A stretch of 64,000 bases of DNA from Ruminococcus sp. Its GTDB lineage: Bacteria; Bacillota; Clostridia; Oscillospirales; Ruminococcaceae. Position 1 is the first letter of the stretch, and each line of letters begins with the position of its first letter. Of this stretch, positions 26,854-35,439 are shown one piece after another. The stretch is from contig SVNT01000001.1 of the NCBI GenBank assembly GCA_015066785.1, positions 124,001 through 188,000 of the forward strand, written 5' to 3'. The notes below the pieces were generated by a model that was not told the DNA's origin, ran no database searches, and saw only the letters and a list, made by a program, of their open reading frames with translations. The position numbers and the translations under genes were made by a program.

Positions 26854-27869
26854 TAGGACGAATTTACAGGCTGATGGATATAAAGCGCATCGAAATGAAT
26901 CAGCGTGAAATAAAGTTCGGCAAGGACGATATTATTGTCAGACCTGATTACCTTTCGATTTGTGCCGCAGACCAGCGATATTATTTCGGGCAGCGTGACC
27001 GTAAGGTGCTTGACGAAAAGCTCCCGATGGCGCTTATTCACGAGGCTACCGCTTCGGTGATGTATGACCCGACGGGTGCTCTTCCTGTCGGAACGAGAGT
27101 CGTTCTTATTCCGCTGATTGAGGAAGACGCAAACGACAGAATAAGAGGGAATTACAACCCGAAGAATAAGTTTGCCTCCAGCGGTGTTGACGGCTTTATG
27201 CGTGATATGATTTCGATATCCCGCAACCGTGTTATCCCGATTGAGAGTGAATATTCGATGGTCTTTGTTTTCAGCGAGCTTATAAGCGTTGTTATCAATG
27301 CGCTTGACGCTTTCGAGAAGAAAAGAGTGACCGATGTCGGCAGAATAGGCATTTGGGGCGACGGAAATATGGGCTTTATCGTAAGCCTTGTTATCCATTG
27401 TCTTTATCCCGACAGCGAAATTTTTATTTTCGGAAAAACCATGCGTAAGCTCCAGCATTTCAGCTTTGCAGATAAAGTTATGATGATTGACCGAATTCCC
27501 GAGAGGACAACGGTTGACCATTGCTTTGAATGTGTCGGCGGAAAAAACAGCGAGCTTGCAATAGAACAGATGATAAACATTATTTCTCCGCAGGGGTGCA
27601 TCAATCTTATGGGAGTGAGCGAAACTCCCGTTGCTGTGAACACAAGACTTGTGCTTGAAAAGGGAATAACCCTTCTCGGCAACAGCAGGAGCAATTCGGA
27701 GGATATGAAAAAGGCTGTAAAACTCATTTCGGAAAACCCGTTGTGCAGAAAGTATCTTCAGATGCTTGTTTCCGAGGTGGTTGATATTTATGACGAATCC
27801 GATATGGCGCACTCCTTTGAACAAAGTATGCTGAACGATTTTAAAACGGTGATGAAATGGGAAGTTTAG
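26850..27869 (+). CDS. TarJ-like ribitol-5-phosphate (alcohol) dehydrogenase
   Basis: The 339-residue medium-chain dehydrogenase-like protein has the TarJ N-terminus (RIYRLMDIKRIEM, VRPDYLSICAADQRYYFGQR, MALIHEATA) and a Rossmann core with IGIWGDGNMGFIV near residue 165. The CxxD and HE residues that bind catalytic zinc in this family are visible. TarJ reduces ribulose-5-phosphate to ribitol-5-phosphate for its TarI partner, here encoded just upstream. Gene order TarI-TarJ is as in Staphylococcus and Streptococcus. Confidence 0.78.
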   Translation: MIGRIYRLMDIKRIEMNQREIKFGKDDIIVRPDYLSICAADQRYYFGQRDRKVLDEKLPMALIHEATASVMYDPTGALPVGTRVVLIPLIEEDANDRIRGNYNPKNKFASSGVDGFMRDMISISRNRVIPIESEYSMVFVFSELISVVINALDAFEKKRVTDVGRIGIWGDGNMGFIVSLVIHCLYPDSEIFIFGKTMRKLQHFSFADKVMMIDRIPERTTVDHCFECVGGKNSELAIEQMINIISPQGCINLMGVSETPVAVNTRLVLEKGITLLGNSRSNSEDMKKAVKLISENPLCRKYLQMLVSEVVDIYDESDMAHSFEQSMLNDFKTVMKWEV

Positions 27870-28741
27870 GGAAAGAACGGCAGTTTGCAGAGATAGAGAT
27901 TACTCCGTCTGTTCTGCGGGAACTCCAGCTTATACAGCTTGAGTGTCTTACAGAGCTTGACAGGGTGTGCCGTGAAAACAACATCAATTATTCGCTTGAC
28001 GGAGGGACGCTTTTAGGCTCGGTCCGTCACGGCGGATTTATCCCGTGGGATGATGATATAGACATCATTATGCTCAGGGAGGATTACGAAAAATTCTTCA
28101 ATATCTGCAAAACCGAGCTTGACACCGACAGATTCTTTCTTCAGGAGCACAGGACAGACCCGTACTATAATGTCGGATACTCCCGTCTTAGAAGAAACAA
28201 CACCCTTTACCGCAGGGCAGGGCACGAGCATATGAAATACCACAACGGTGTTTTCATAGATATTTTCGTTCTCGATAACGTCCCTGACGGAAAAATTGTG
28301 CGTAAACTCCACAGATTTTCGTGTTTCTGCATAAGAAAAATACTCTGGTCGAAAACAGGGCGTAAGCTGGCACCGACTTTTCTTTCGAGAGTATGGTTTT
28401 CGATAGTGTCGCTCGTTCCGATGAACTTTGCTTTCCGGTGTAACGACAGAATTGCGAAAAGCTGTAACAAAAAGAAGACGGAGCTTGTCCGTCACAATAC
28501 GCACCCGTATCCCAACCCGAAGGTGTGCGGATACGGTATCCCTGCAGAACTTGCAGACGAATTTACCGAGCTTGAATTTGAAGGAAGAAAATTCATGGCG
28601 GTAAAGGAATATGACAGATACCTTACAATGCTTTACGGCGACTATATGAAACTACCCCCGAAGGAAAAACAGAAACCGTCTGTTCATCTTTCGGAATTCA
28701 AGGGTATAAGGGAGGAAACGAAAGTTGAAGGTGATACTTGA
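27857..28741 (+). CDS. LicD family phosphotransferase
   Basis: The 294-residue protein overlaps the TarJ-like gene by 13 bases. The LicD signature is complete: YSLDGGTLLGSVRHGGFIP, then WDDDIDI near residue 60, and CGYGIPAELADEFTELEFEG later. LicD proteins are nucleotidyltransferase-fold enzymes that move phosphocholine or related phospho-groups from a CDP carrier to glycans. It would decorate the polymer made by the cluster; the group transferred cannot be read. Confidence 0.85.
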   Translation: MGSLGKERQFAEIEITPSVLRELQLIQLECLTELDRVCRENNINYSLDGGTLLGSVRHGGFIPWDDDIDIIMLREDYEKFFNICKTELDTDRFFLQEHRTDPYYNVGYSRLRRNNTLYRRAGHEHMKYHNGVFIDIFVLDNVPDGKIVRKLHRFSCFCIRKILWSKTGRKLAPTFLSRVWFSIVSLVPMNFAFRCNDRIAKSCNKKKTELVRHNTHPYPNPKVCGYGIPAELADEFTELEFEGRKFMAVKEYDRYLTMLYGDYMKLPPKEKQKPSVHLSEFKGIREETKVEGDT

Positions 28742-29867
28742 GGCACAGCACGCAGTCGGACACCCCGAACTCAGAGGCGTTGGGTATTATTCCCTTGAAC
28801 TTATAAATGCTCTGCTGAAAAGAAAAACATTCGACTACGGGCTGACATTCTTTGACTACAATAAAGAGGTCGGAAACCGTGTTCGTGCCGAACAGTATTT
28901 CGGAAAATACAATGTGCCGTTTTTTGAGTGCAACGAGCTTGATTATCGCATAGCTACCCGTGACGAAAGCGTTTTCGCTGAGAAAAGCTACAACGATTAT
29001 ACGGGAACAAACGGCGACATCTATCATTTTATGTGCCCTGTATCTATTCCCACAAATTTAAAGGGGAAGATGATTCTTACCATTCACGATGTTATCTGGA
29101 ATGCATATCCCGGAATGGTACCTCCCCATACGGAAGAATTACATAGAATTGCCGAAAAGAGATTCAATACAATAAAGCCGTTTGTGATTGCGGATTCCAA
29201 AGCGGCGGCAGAGGATATACTTAATTATACCGATATTCCCGAAGAAAATCTGAAGGTAGTATATATTTCTTATGATGATATAAATATGTATCCCGAGGCT
29301 TGCGATGTTTCAGATATCGTTGAGGGAAGATATTTTCTTTTTATCGGCGCATTTGAAAGAAGAAAAAACATCGCCGCTATCATAAAATCATTCGATGCTG
29401 TTGCCGAAAAATACAGCGACATCAAGCTTGTTATCGTCGGCAAAAAGGTGTGGGATGATACTACTGATATGGACGATGCGATAGAAAAATCAAAACACCG
29501 TGACAGAATTATTTTCACGGGATATGTTGATAATTCCACAAAGCGAAGACTTTTGTCGAACGCAGAGGCGTTTGTATTTCCGTCCTTGTGCGAAGGTTTC
29601 GGAATACCCGTGCTTGAGGCAATGGCGTGCGGATGTCCCGTTATCACTGCGGATAATTCTTCTCTTCCTGAAGTAGGCGGTGATGCGGCAATTTATGTTG
29701 ACGCAAGGAACACAGAACAGCTTGTATACGAAATGACGAGAATTCTCGACGACAGTCAGCTCAGAAGCTCAATGATAGAGAAAGGTTTTGTGCAGAAATC
29801 GAAATTCTCGTGGGAGAAAACCGCCGAACAGGTTGAAGAGATTTACAGAAAGGTGAGTATGATATGA
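28725..29867 (+). CDS. Glycosyltransferase family 4 (tandem copy 1)
   Basis: The 380-residue protein uses a TTG start (MKVILEAQHAV) supported by GGAGG 9 bp upstream and by its match to the start of the next gene. It overlaps the LicD gene by 17 bases. The C-terminal GT4 domain has LFIGAFERRKNI, FTGYVDNSTKRRLLS and SLCEGFGIPVLEAMACGCPVI (split here: CEGFGIPVLEAMA binds the nucleotide sugar). It is a GT-B retaining transferase of the mannosyltransferase-like type. It is clearly paralogous to the following gene. Confidence 0.88.
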   Translation: MKVILEAQHAVGHPELRGVGYYSLELINALLKRKTFDYGLTFFDYNKEVGNRVRAEQYFGKYNVPFFECNELDYRIATRDESVFAEKSYNDYTGTNGDIYHFMCPVSIPTNLKGKMILTIHDVIWNAYPGMVPPHTEELHRIAEKRFNTIKPFVIADSKAAAEDILNYTDIPEENLKVVYISYDDINMYPEACDVSDIVEGRYFLFIGAFERRKNIAAIIKSFDAVAEKYSDIKLVIVGKKVWDDTTDMDDAIEKSKHRDRIIFTGYVDNSTKRRLLSNAEAFVFPSLCEGFGIPVLEAMACGCPVITADNSSLPEVGGDAAIYVDARNTEQLVYEMTRILDDSQLRSSMIEKGFVQKSKFSWEKTAEQVEEIYRKVSMI

Positions 29868-31000
29868 AAGTAGTGCTGGAAGCACAACACGCCTGTACTC
29901 CTGACCCGAGAGGAATTCCCGTGTATACAATTGAACTTTTCAAAGCACTTCTGAGGAGAAAAACCTTCGATTATTCTCTTACATTTTTCGATAAGGACAA
30001 GGAAAGAAACAACCGTCAGTACATAGATAAATATTTCGGCGGGTTTGATGTCCCGAAGTACGAATGCAATACTATCAGTTACCGTGACCTGATGTATACT
30101 CCCGAACAATATAAAAATTGCTATTATAACGATATGACAGGCACGGAAGGTGATTTATATCATTTTACACATGTAAATCCGGTGCCGTCACTTTTAAAAG
30201 GGAAAATGGTGGTGACTCTGCACGATTTATTGCCGTTGTTGTTTCCGATGTATTTTTGCGATGCGGACAGAGAGGCTTTTTTAAACGGACTGAATACAGC
30301 ACTTGATAACGACGCAATAATTATGGCCGATTCGCTTGCTACAAAAAAAGACATCATCAGAGAATATGGCTATGATGCCGATAAAATACATGTTGTATAT
30401 CTCGGTTATGATAAGCAACTTCATTATCCCGACAAGGATGAGAAGTTTCTCGCAGAAATGGGCATAACCTCGCCGTATATGTTCTATTGCGGTGCGATAG
30501 ATATGAGAAAGAATATCCTTTCGACTATTGATGCGTTTATGATGATTTCAAAGGATTTCCCTGAACTCAAGTTAGTTCTGGCAGGGGGAGAATGCCCGAA
30601 TAACGCTCCGATAAAAAAACGACTTGAGGAACTGAAAGACGACCGAATAATTACTATGGGATATATTTCCGATGAGCAGAAACGCAAGCTGATGTCAGGG
30701 GCGACAGCGTTCCTTTTTCCGTCGTTTTACGAAGGCTTTGGCTTGCCGATACTTGAGGCTATGGCGTGCGGTTGTCCCGTTATCACTTCGGATGTTTCGA
30801 GTATGCCTGAGGTTGTTGGCGATGCGGGAATTCTTATAAACCCCGAAAGCACTCTTGAACTTGCAGAGGCAATGAATAAAGTGGTTTCTTCCGAAACTCT
30901 GCGCCGAGGAATGATAGAAAAAGGCTTTTTACAGGCGAAGAAATTCTCGTGGGACAAAACCGCCGAAGAAGTTGAAGAAGTTTATAGAAAAAAATATTAA
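29864..31000 (+). CDS. Glycosyltransferase family 4 (tandem copy 2)
   Basis: The 378-residue protein shares with copy 1 the N-terminus (MKVVLEAQHAC), the RRKTFDYSLTFFD block, the LLKGKMVVTLHD block and the EGFGLPILEAMACGCPVI region (donor-binding EGFGLP). It begins with an ATGA overlap. The pair arose by tandem duplication and then diverged, so they probably add successive sugars or use different acceptors. Confidence 0.88.
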   Translation: MKVVLEAQHACTPDPRGIPVYTIELFKALLRRKTFDYSLTFFDKDKERNNRQYIDKYFGGFDVPKYECNTISYRDLMYTPEQYKNCYYNDMTGTEGDLYHFTHVNPVPSLLKGKMVVTLHDLLPLLFPMYFCDADREAFLNGLNTALDNDAIIMADSLATKKDIIREYGYDADKIHVVYLGYDKQLHYPDKDEKFLAEMGITSPYMFYCGAIDMRKNILSTIDAFMMISKDFPELKLVLAGGECPNNAPIKKRLEELKDDRIITMGYISDEQKRKLMSGATAFLFPSFYEGFGLPILEAMACGCPVITSDVSSMPEVVGDAGILINPESTLELAEAMNKVVSSETLRRGMIEKGFLQAKKFSWDKTAEEVEEVYRKKY

Positions 31001-31011
31001 GAGGTGTTATT

Positions 31012-32559
31012 ATGGACAAAAAAGTGATTTACGGTGCAGGTGAGGATATGAGAAAAATAACTGTTATATGTATGTCCGGATCAATTGATACAAAATGCGG
31101 AAATGCAGAATGTCTTAAATTCTATTCCGCTCTTGCTGAAAAATACAGTATAAGATTAATTGTTCCGAGAATTGTGGATTTTGGCGATGATAACGCTAAG
31201 TTTCTGCATCCGAATATTACTGTAAAGTCTATCGCTACAGCTGATGACGCAATTAAAAAAATAGATCAAAACAACTTTTTTTCTCAATTTGAGCTTATAA
31301 ATGATGATAAACTCTGTCAGGAGGCTTTGTATAACGAGGCAAAAGATTCGGAATTTATAATCTGCGAATCGATTTATCATGTTATGCTTGCCAGAAATAC
31401 TTTTCCTGACAAAAAGATTATTTACAGAAGTATTGACCTGGAATACGATAAATTTATCTGGTTCAATAAATATACAGACTATAATCAAATAAAAAAAGAC
31501 CAGTCTGAATATGCTTTTGCTTTTGAAAAAGCGGCGTGCGATGCGGCGGATTATATTTTTGCACTTACTTCGGCCGATGCAGAAAGAATGCAGGAATTAT
31601 ACGCTTTACCGAAAGAAAAATTAAGCGGTGTCATTCCGATTTGTTTTGATAAAGCAGAAATTCTCCGTGATTATGCACCCCGTAGAAAAGAAAAAAACGC
31701 AGTTACAAAAGGTGTGTTTTTATCTGCTACCAGAATTTCGGATGCTGAAAAAATGGTGGAGCATATGAAAAATCTTTCTGAGGTTGAATTTCATATTATC
31801 GGCGCAGGCGGATATGAACTCAGGGATTGTTCTTCGAATGTTATCATCCACGGCAGAGTGAGTGAAGAAGAAAAGAACAGAATAATAAAGGAATGTGATT
31901 TCGCACTTAATATCACGCCTATGACATTCGGCATGAATGTTAAAATGATTGATTATGTTTCTCTCGGAACGCCTGTTATTTCAAATGAATTAGGCGTCAG
32001 AGGGTTTAATGCTGTGGCAGGAAAACATTATATTCTCGCAGATGATGACAATTTCGAAGAAGCAATACGTGATTTTTGCGTACTTGACGAAGATGAACGG
32101 TACGCTATCGCATTAAACGCTTTTGACCTTATCTGCAATGAATACGATTACAAAAAATATATCAATTCTTTTGACGAATTCTGTTCCGATTCTCCCGAAG
32201 AAAAAGAAGACTCTTATTATATATTCGGTGCAGGTCTTTGCGGCGAATGGGCTTCGCAGGTTTTGAACGGTGAAGGAATTGAGTGTCTTGGGTTTGCCGA
32301 CAACAATCCGTCGAAATACGGAACTGCTTACTGCGGTAAAACGGTTTATTCTCCTGCTGAGGTTTTTGAGGATATAAATAATTCCGACAATAAAAAGCTC
32401 ATTATTGCCGTAGGTATATCGTATATGAGCGATATAGTAAAACAGGCAGTTCAGCATATTGATGCAGAGAAAATCGTTCTTTTTGAAAAATACGCTTTAA
32501 GTATCGAAGATATGAGAAGAAAAGTAGATATAGAAAAAATCAGAAGAATGAAGGTGTGA
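31012..32559 (+). CDS. Glycosyltransferase (GT4-like) with C-terminal Rossmann-like domain
   Basis: The 515-residue protein starts after GAGGTGTTATT. The first residues, KKVIYGAGEDM, resemble the start of a Rossmann domain that is not continued, possibly a leftover of rearrangement; an internal start at MRKITVICMSG (31048) is an alternative. A GT-B-like region follows (FLSATRISDAEKMVEHM, IIHGRVSEEEKNRIIKECDFALNI). Residues about 400-500 form an accessory domain beginning YYIFGAGLCGEWASQVL. It is AT-rich relative to the flanks of the cluster. Confidence 0.7.
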   Translation: MDKKVIYGAGEDMRKITVICMSGSIDTKCGNAECLKFYSALAEKYSIRLIVPRIVDFGDDNAKFLHPNITVKSIATADDAIKKIDQNNFFSQFELINDDKLCQEALYNEAKDSEFIICESIYHVMLARNTFPDKKIIYRSIDLEYDKFIWFNKYTDYNQIKKDQSEYAFAFEKAACDAADYIFALTSADAERMQELYALPKEKLSGVIPICFDKAEILRDYAPRRKEKNAVTKGVFLSATRISDAEKMVEHMKNLSEVEFHIIGAGGYELRDCSSNVIIHGRVSEEEKNRIIKECDFALNITPMTFGMNVKMIDYVSLGTPVISNELGVRGFNAVAGKHYILADDDNFEEAIRDFCVLDEDERYAIALNAFDLICNEYDYKKYINSFDEFCSDSPEEKEDSYYIFGAGLCGEWASQVLNGEGIECLGFADNNPSKYGTAYCGKTVYSPAEVFEDINNSDNKKLIIAVGISYMSDIVKQAVQHIDAEKIVLFEKYALSIEDMRRKVDIEKIRRMKV

Positions 32560-32563
32560 TAAA

Positions 32564-33730
32564 ATGTCTAAAGTATCTGTGATAATTCCTGTGTATAATG
32601 TCGAACCTTATCTTGAAAGATGCTTGGACAGCGTGATAAATCAGACACTGGAAGATATCGAGCTTGTAATTGTCAACGACGGTTCTACTGATGGATCTGC
32701 GAAAATATGCGAAACTTATGCAAGTAAGGATTCGAGAATAAAGTATATCTGTCAGGAAAATCAAGGCGTTTTTATGGCAAGAAAAAATGGATTTAAAGAA
32801 GTTACATCGGATTGTGTTACTTTTTTGGATGCTGACGATTGGTTTGACTTTGATTATCTTAAAAGACTTTATAAAGATATCGGTATCTGCGATATGGTGA
32901 TTTCAAAAAGTTATAAAGGAAATGACGGAACTATTGTTTATTACGAGAATTTTTCGCTTGGTTTATATGATACACCTGAAAAAATGGATTATTTTATTGA
33001 TAATATGCTTTATTCAAAAGAATATTCAGGTAAAGGTATACCACCTAATGTCTGTGGGAAAATCTTCAAAACTGATATAATCAAACAATGCATTGATGAT
33101 ATTGATACCAGGCTTGATTTTTTTGACGAAGGTGAGATTATACTGAGGGCTTATCTGAAATGCAAAGTCATAAAAATAAGCGATATAAGCGGGTATAACT
33201 ATTTTCATCGTGAAGGGTCGAGCTGCAACTCTATAAAGCCGTGGTATCTCAGCACGGTCAATGAATTTTACAATTCAATGTCCCGTGTTTTTTTAAAACA
33301 CGAAAAATCCGAGTCACTTATGCAGCAGTTGCAGGCATTTTGTATGGAATATCTGCTTTTGGCACCTAAATTCCTTGGATTTTCTCCGAATGTGTTTAAT
33401 ATCAGATATATAAGTCCGTTTTTAAATACAATGAAAGATAAAAAAGTTGTATTGTATGGTGCGGGAAATATAGGAAAGAATTATTATGCCCAGATGTTGA
33501 AATCCGAAGAATTGCCTGTTATATGGGTTGATAAACAATATCAGAAATACATACGGTATTTCCACGTAGAGCCAGTCGAAAGACTGACAGAGACTGAGTT
33601 TGATTATCTTATAATCGCAGTGCTTAATCCTGATGTTGCAGCAGCGATAAAGACCGACCTTATAAAAATGGGCATAAGCGAAGAAAAGATACTATATAAA
33701 ACTCCTATTGAAGTGCAAGGTGTTTTATAA
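32564..33730 (+). CDS. Glycosyltransferase family 2 with C-terminal Rossmann-like domain
   Basis: The 388-residue protein has a GT-A domain with VSVIIPVYNVEPYLERCL at the start, VNDGSTDGS and the metal-binding LDADDWFDF. The C-terminal 100 residues begin KVVLYGAGNIGKNYYAQML, the same kind of accessory nucleotide-binding domain seen in two other proteins of the cluster. Its last codons (GVL and stop) lie inside a 51-bp direct repeat found again at 35301. It is AT-rich. Confidence 0.85.
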   Translation: MSKVSVIIPVYNVEPYLERCLDSVINQTLEDIELVIVNDGSTDGSAKICETYASKDSRIKYICQENQGVFMARKNGFKEVTSDCVTFLDADDWFDFDYLKRLYKDIGICDMVISKSYKGNDGTIVYYENFSLGLYDTPEKMDYFIDNMLYSKEYSGKGIPPNVCGKIFKTDIIKQCIDDIDTRLDFFDEGEIILRAYLKCKVIKISDISGYNYFHREGSSCNSIKPWYLSTVNEFYNSMSRVFLKHEKSESLMQQLQAFCMEYLLLAPKFLGFSPNVFNIRYISPFLNTMKDKKVVLYGAGNIGKNYYAQMLKSEELPVIWVDKQYQKYIRYFHVEPVERLTETEFDYLIIAVLNPDVAAAIKTDLIKMGISEEKILYKTPIEVQGVL

Positions 33731-33764
33731 ACTGAATACCCGCCCCGTGAAGAAAAATCTTCAC
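33714..33764 (+). repeat. 51-bp direct repeat, copy 1 (with broken terminator)
   Basis: Identical to 35301-35351 except for two adjacent bases (cg against at). It contains the last codons of the GT2 gene and the left arm and loop of a terminator, but the right arm stops at TCTTCAC and the closing GGGGAT is missing. Confidence 0.92.
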
Positions 33765-34049
33765 CAGGAGATAAGCTGATAAGAGAAATATCGCCTTCGT
33801 GGGAAACTGTTGTAAAAACATTGACGGGAGAGATGTAGGTATGAATATTGCAGTCATTTTGGATTGTATAAGCGATAATACAACAGAACTTATTTAATAA
33901 ACGAGAATTTATCATCTATGCCGGAATATGTGATGTGGTTCGACAGAACAGACAAAGAAATATTGAGCAGAATTCGCTCAATGGGGTTGGCAACTGAAAA
34001 AATTCTCGAAATATATCATCAAGTATATTCATATGATAAGGAGATATAA
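33765..34049 (+). pseudogene. Degenerate coding relics upstream of the methyltransferase gene
   Basis: This stretch has no intact gene. Three short frames can be read: PGDKLIREISPSWETVVKTL ending at a stop near 33839 with no start; MNIAVILDCISDNTTELI (33841-33897); and MPEYVMWFDRTDKEILSRI... (33918-34049, 43 codons). The second and third are in different frames, and the third frame is open back to 33879, so one indel near 33880-33890 could have split one gene. No family was recognised. The last fragment ends 2 bp before the methyltransferase ATG and supplies its GGAG ribosome site. Confidence 0.5.
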
Positions 34050-34051
34050 AA

Positions 34052-35284
34052 ATGAATGTAACAAAGCTTGAAAAATGTCGTGTATGCGGAAATACGCACA
34101 TTGAGGAAGTACTTAATCTCGGTGAGCAGGAACTTACAGGAGTTTTTCCGAAGAGCAAAAACGAAAAACTGACATCAGGTCTTCTTGACCTGTATTTCTG
34201 TCCCGAATGCGGACTTCTTCAGCTTGGTCACAGCTACTCGCTTGACGAAATGTACGGGGATAATTACGGCTATCGTTCGGGTCTCAATCCTTCGATGGTA
34301 GAGCATCTGTCTTCAAAAATCAATATGCTTGAAACGATGTATAATCTTAAAAGTGGTGATGTTGTCCTGGATATAGGCTCAAACGACGGAACATCTCTCA
34401 ATTCCTACAAAACAGAAGGCGTCCGCAGAATAGGTATGGACCCGACGGGCAAAAAATTCCGTCAGTATTATAATGAGGGAGTAGAGCTTATTCCCGATTT
34501 CTTCTCTGTAAAGTCGTTTTCGGAAATATGCGACAAGAAAGTAAAAATAGTTACATCCATTTCGATGTTCTACGACCTTGAATCTCCGATTGATTTCGCA
34601 AAGCAGGTGAATGAAATCCTTGCCGATGATGGTATATGGCATCTTGAACAGAGCTATATGCCGACTATGCTTAGGAATAATTCCTATGATACGGTTTGCC
34701 ACGAGCATCTTGAGTATTATTCGCTCGGTGCAATCAAATATATAATGGATGTCGCTGGCCTTCGCATACTTGATGTCAGCACGAATGACATCAACGGAGG
34801 AAGCTTTGCTATAACAGTAGCGAAGAAAGATTCTGCATATAAATCAAATTCGGGAATAATCAACTGGTTTCTTGGCCAGGAAAAAAATCTCGGACTCGAT
34901 ACACTCAAGCCGTATCTTGATTTTGCGGCAAGAACTGTCGAACACCGCATTCAGCTGAAATCATTGCTTGATTCGCTGGCTAAAGACGGTAAGCTGGTAT
35001 GCGGCTATGGCGCTTCCACAAAGGGAAATGTTATTCTTCAGTACTGCGGTATAACCGAAGAAGAAGTCAAGGTCTTCGGCGAAGTTAATCCCGATAAATT
35101 CGGATCGTTTACGCCGTCTACATATATACCCATTGACGACGAAGAAAAAGTCAGGGCTATGAAGCCTGATTATTTCCTTGTAATGCCGTGGCATTTCAGG
35201 AACGGAATTCTCGCAAAGGAAAAGGAATATCTCAAATCAGGCGGACATTTCATCTTCCCGTTGCCGTTTATTGATATTGTGTAA
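34052..35284 (+). CDS. Sugar C-methyltransferase-like SAM-dependent methyltransferase
   Basis: The 410-residue protein has an N-terminal zinc-binding motif (CRVCGNTH ... CPECGL, residues 8-58), a central SAM domain with VLDIGSNDGTSL (near residue 107), and a C-terminal domain with GYGASTKGNVILQY, the layout of NDP-hexose C-methyltransferases such as TylC3. Members make branched deoxysugars. The cluster has no matching dehydratase, so the substrate must come from elsewhere. It lies between the two copies of a 51-bp repeat and was probably inserted as a unit. Confidence 0.85.
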   Translation: MNVTKLEKCRVCGNTHIEEVLNLGEQELTGVFPKSKNEKLTSGLLDLYFCPECGLLQLGHSYSLDEMYGDNYGYRSGLNPSMVEHLSSKINMLETMYNLKSGDVVLDIGSNDGTSLNSYKTEGVRRIGMDPTGKKFRQYYNEGVELIPDFFSVKSFSEICDKKVKIVTSISMFYDLESPIDFAKQVNEILADDGIWHLEQSYMPTMLRNNSYDTVCHEHLEYYSLGAIKYIMDVAGLRILDVSTNDINGGSFAITVAKKDSAYKSNSGIINWFLGQEKNLGLDTLKPYLDFAARTVEHRIQLKSLLDSLAKDGKLVCGYGASTKGNVILQYCGITEEEVKVFGEVNPDKFGSFTPSTYIPIDDEEKVRAMKPDYFLVMPWHFRNGILAKEKEYLKSGGHFIFPLPFIDIV

Positions 35285-35300
35285 AGTCGGTGGTTCTGAC

Positions 35301-35351
35301 TGCAAGGTGTTTTATAAACTGAATACCATCCCCGTGAAGAAAAATCTTCAC
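35301..35351 (+). repeat. 51-bp direct repeat, copy 2 (intact terminator)
   Basis: 49 of 51 bases match 33714-33764. This copy carries a fragment of the GT2 3' end (CAAGGTGTTTTATAA) after the methyltransferase stop, where it has no coding role. Confidence 0.92.
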
Positions 35352-35363
35352 GGGGATTTTTTT
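35328..35363 (+). terminator. Intrinsic terminator ending the glycopolymer cluster
   Basis: ATCCCCGTGAAGA, loop AAAA, TCTTCACGGGGAT, then six or more T. It is the complete version of the damaged hairpin at 33740. Confidence 0.93.
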
Positions 35364-35390
35364 ATTCCTTGCAGGCGGGACAAACCGTTC

Positions 35391-35416
35391 TATACATCAT
35401 CGGAAAAGCATAGACT
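35391..35416 (+). promoter_or_regulatory. Candidate sigma-E promoter for spoIIIA
   Basis: TATA (35391-35394) is followed after 14 bp by CATAGACT (35409-35416), close to the sigma-E -10 CATACAnT. The spoIIIA operon is sigma-E-controlled in Bacillus. Confidence 0.4.
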
Positions 35417-35439
35417 TAACAAAAAGGATGTGATATACG

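Noticed and set aside
33714..35351. Insertion sequence or transposon carrying the methyltransferase
   Set aside because: No transposase and no terminal inverted repeats; the flanking 51-bp repeats are direct and include host gene sequence, more like recombination-based insertion.
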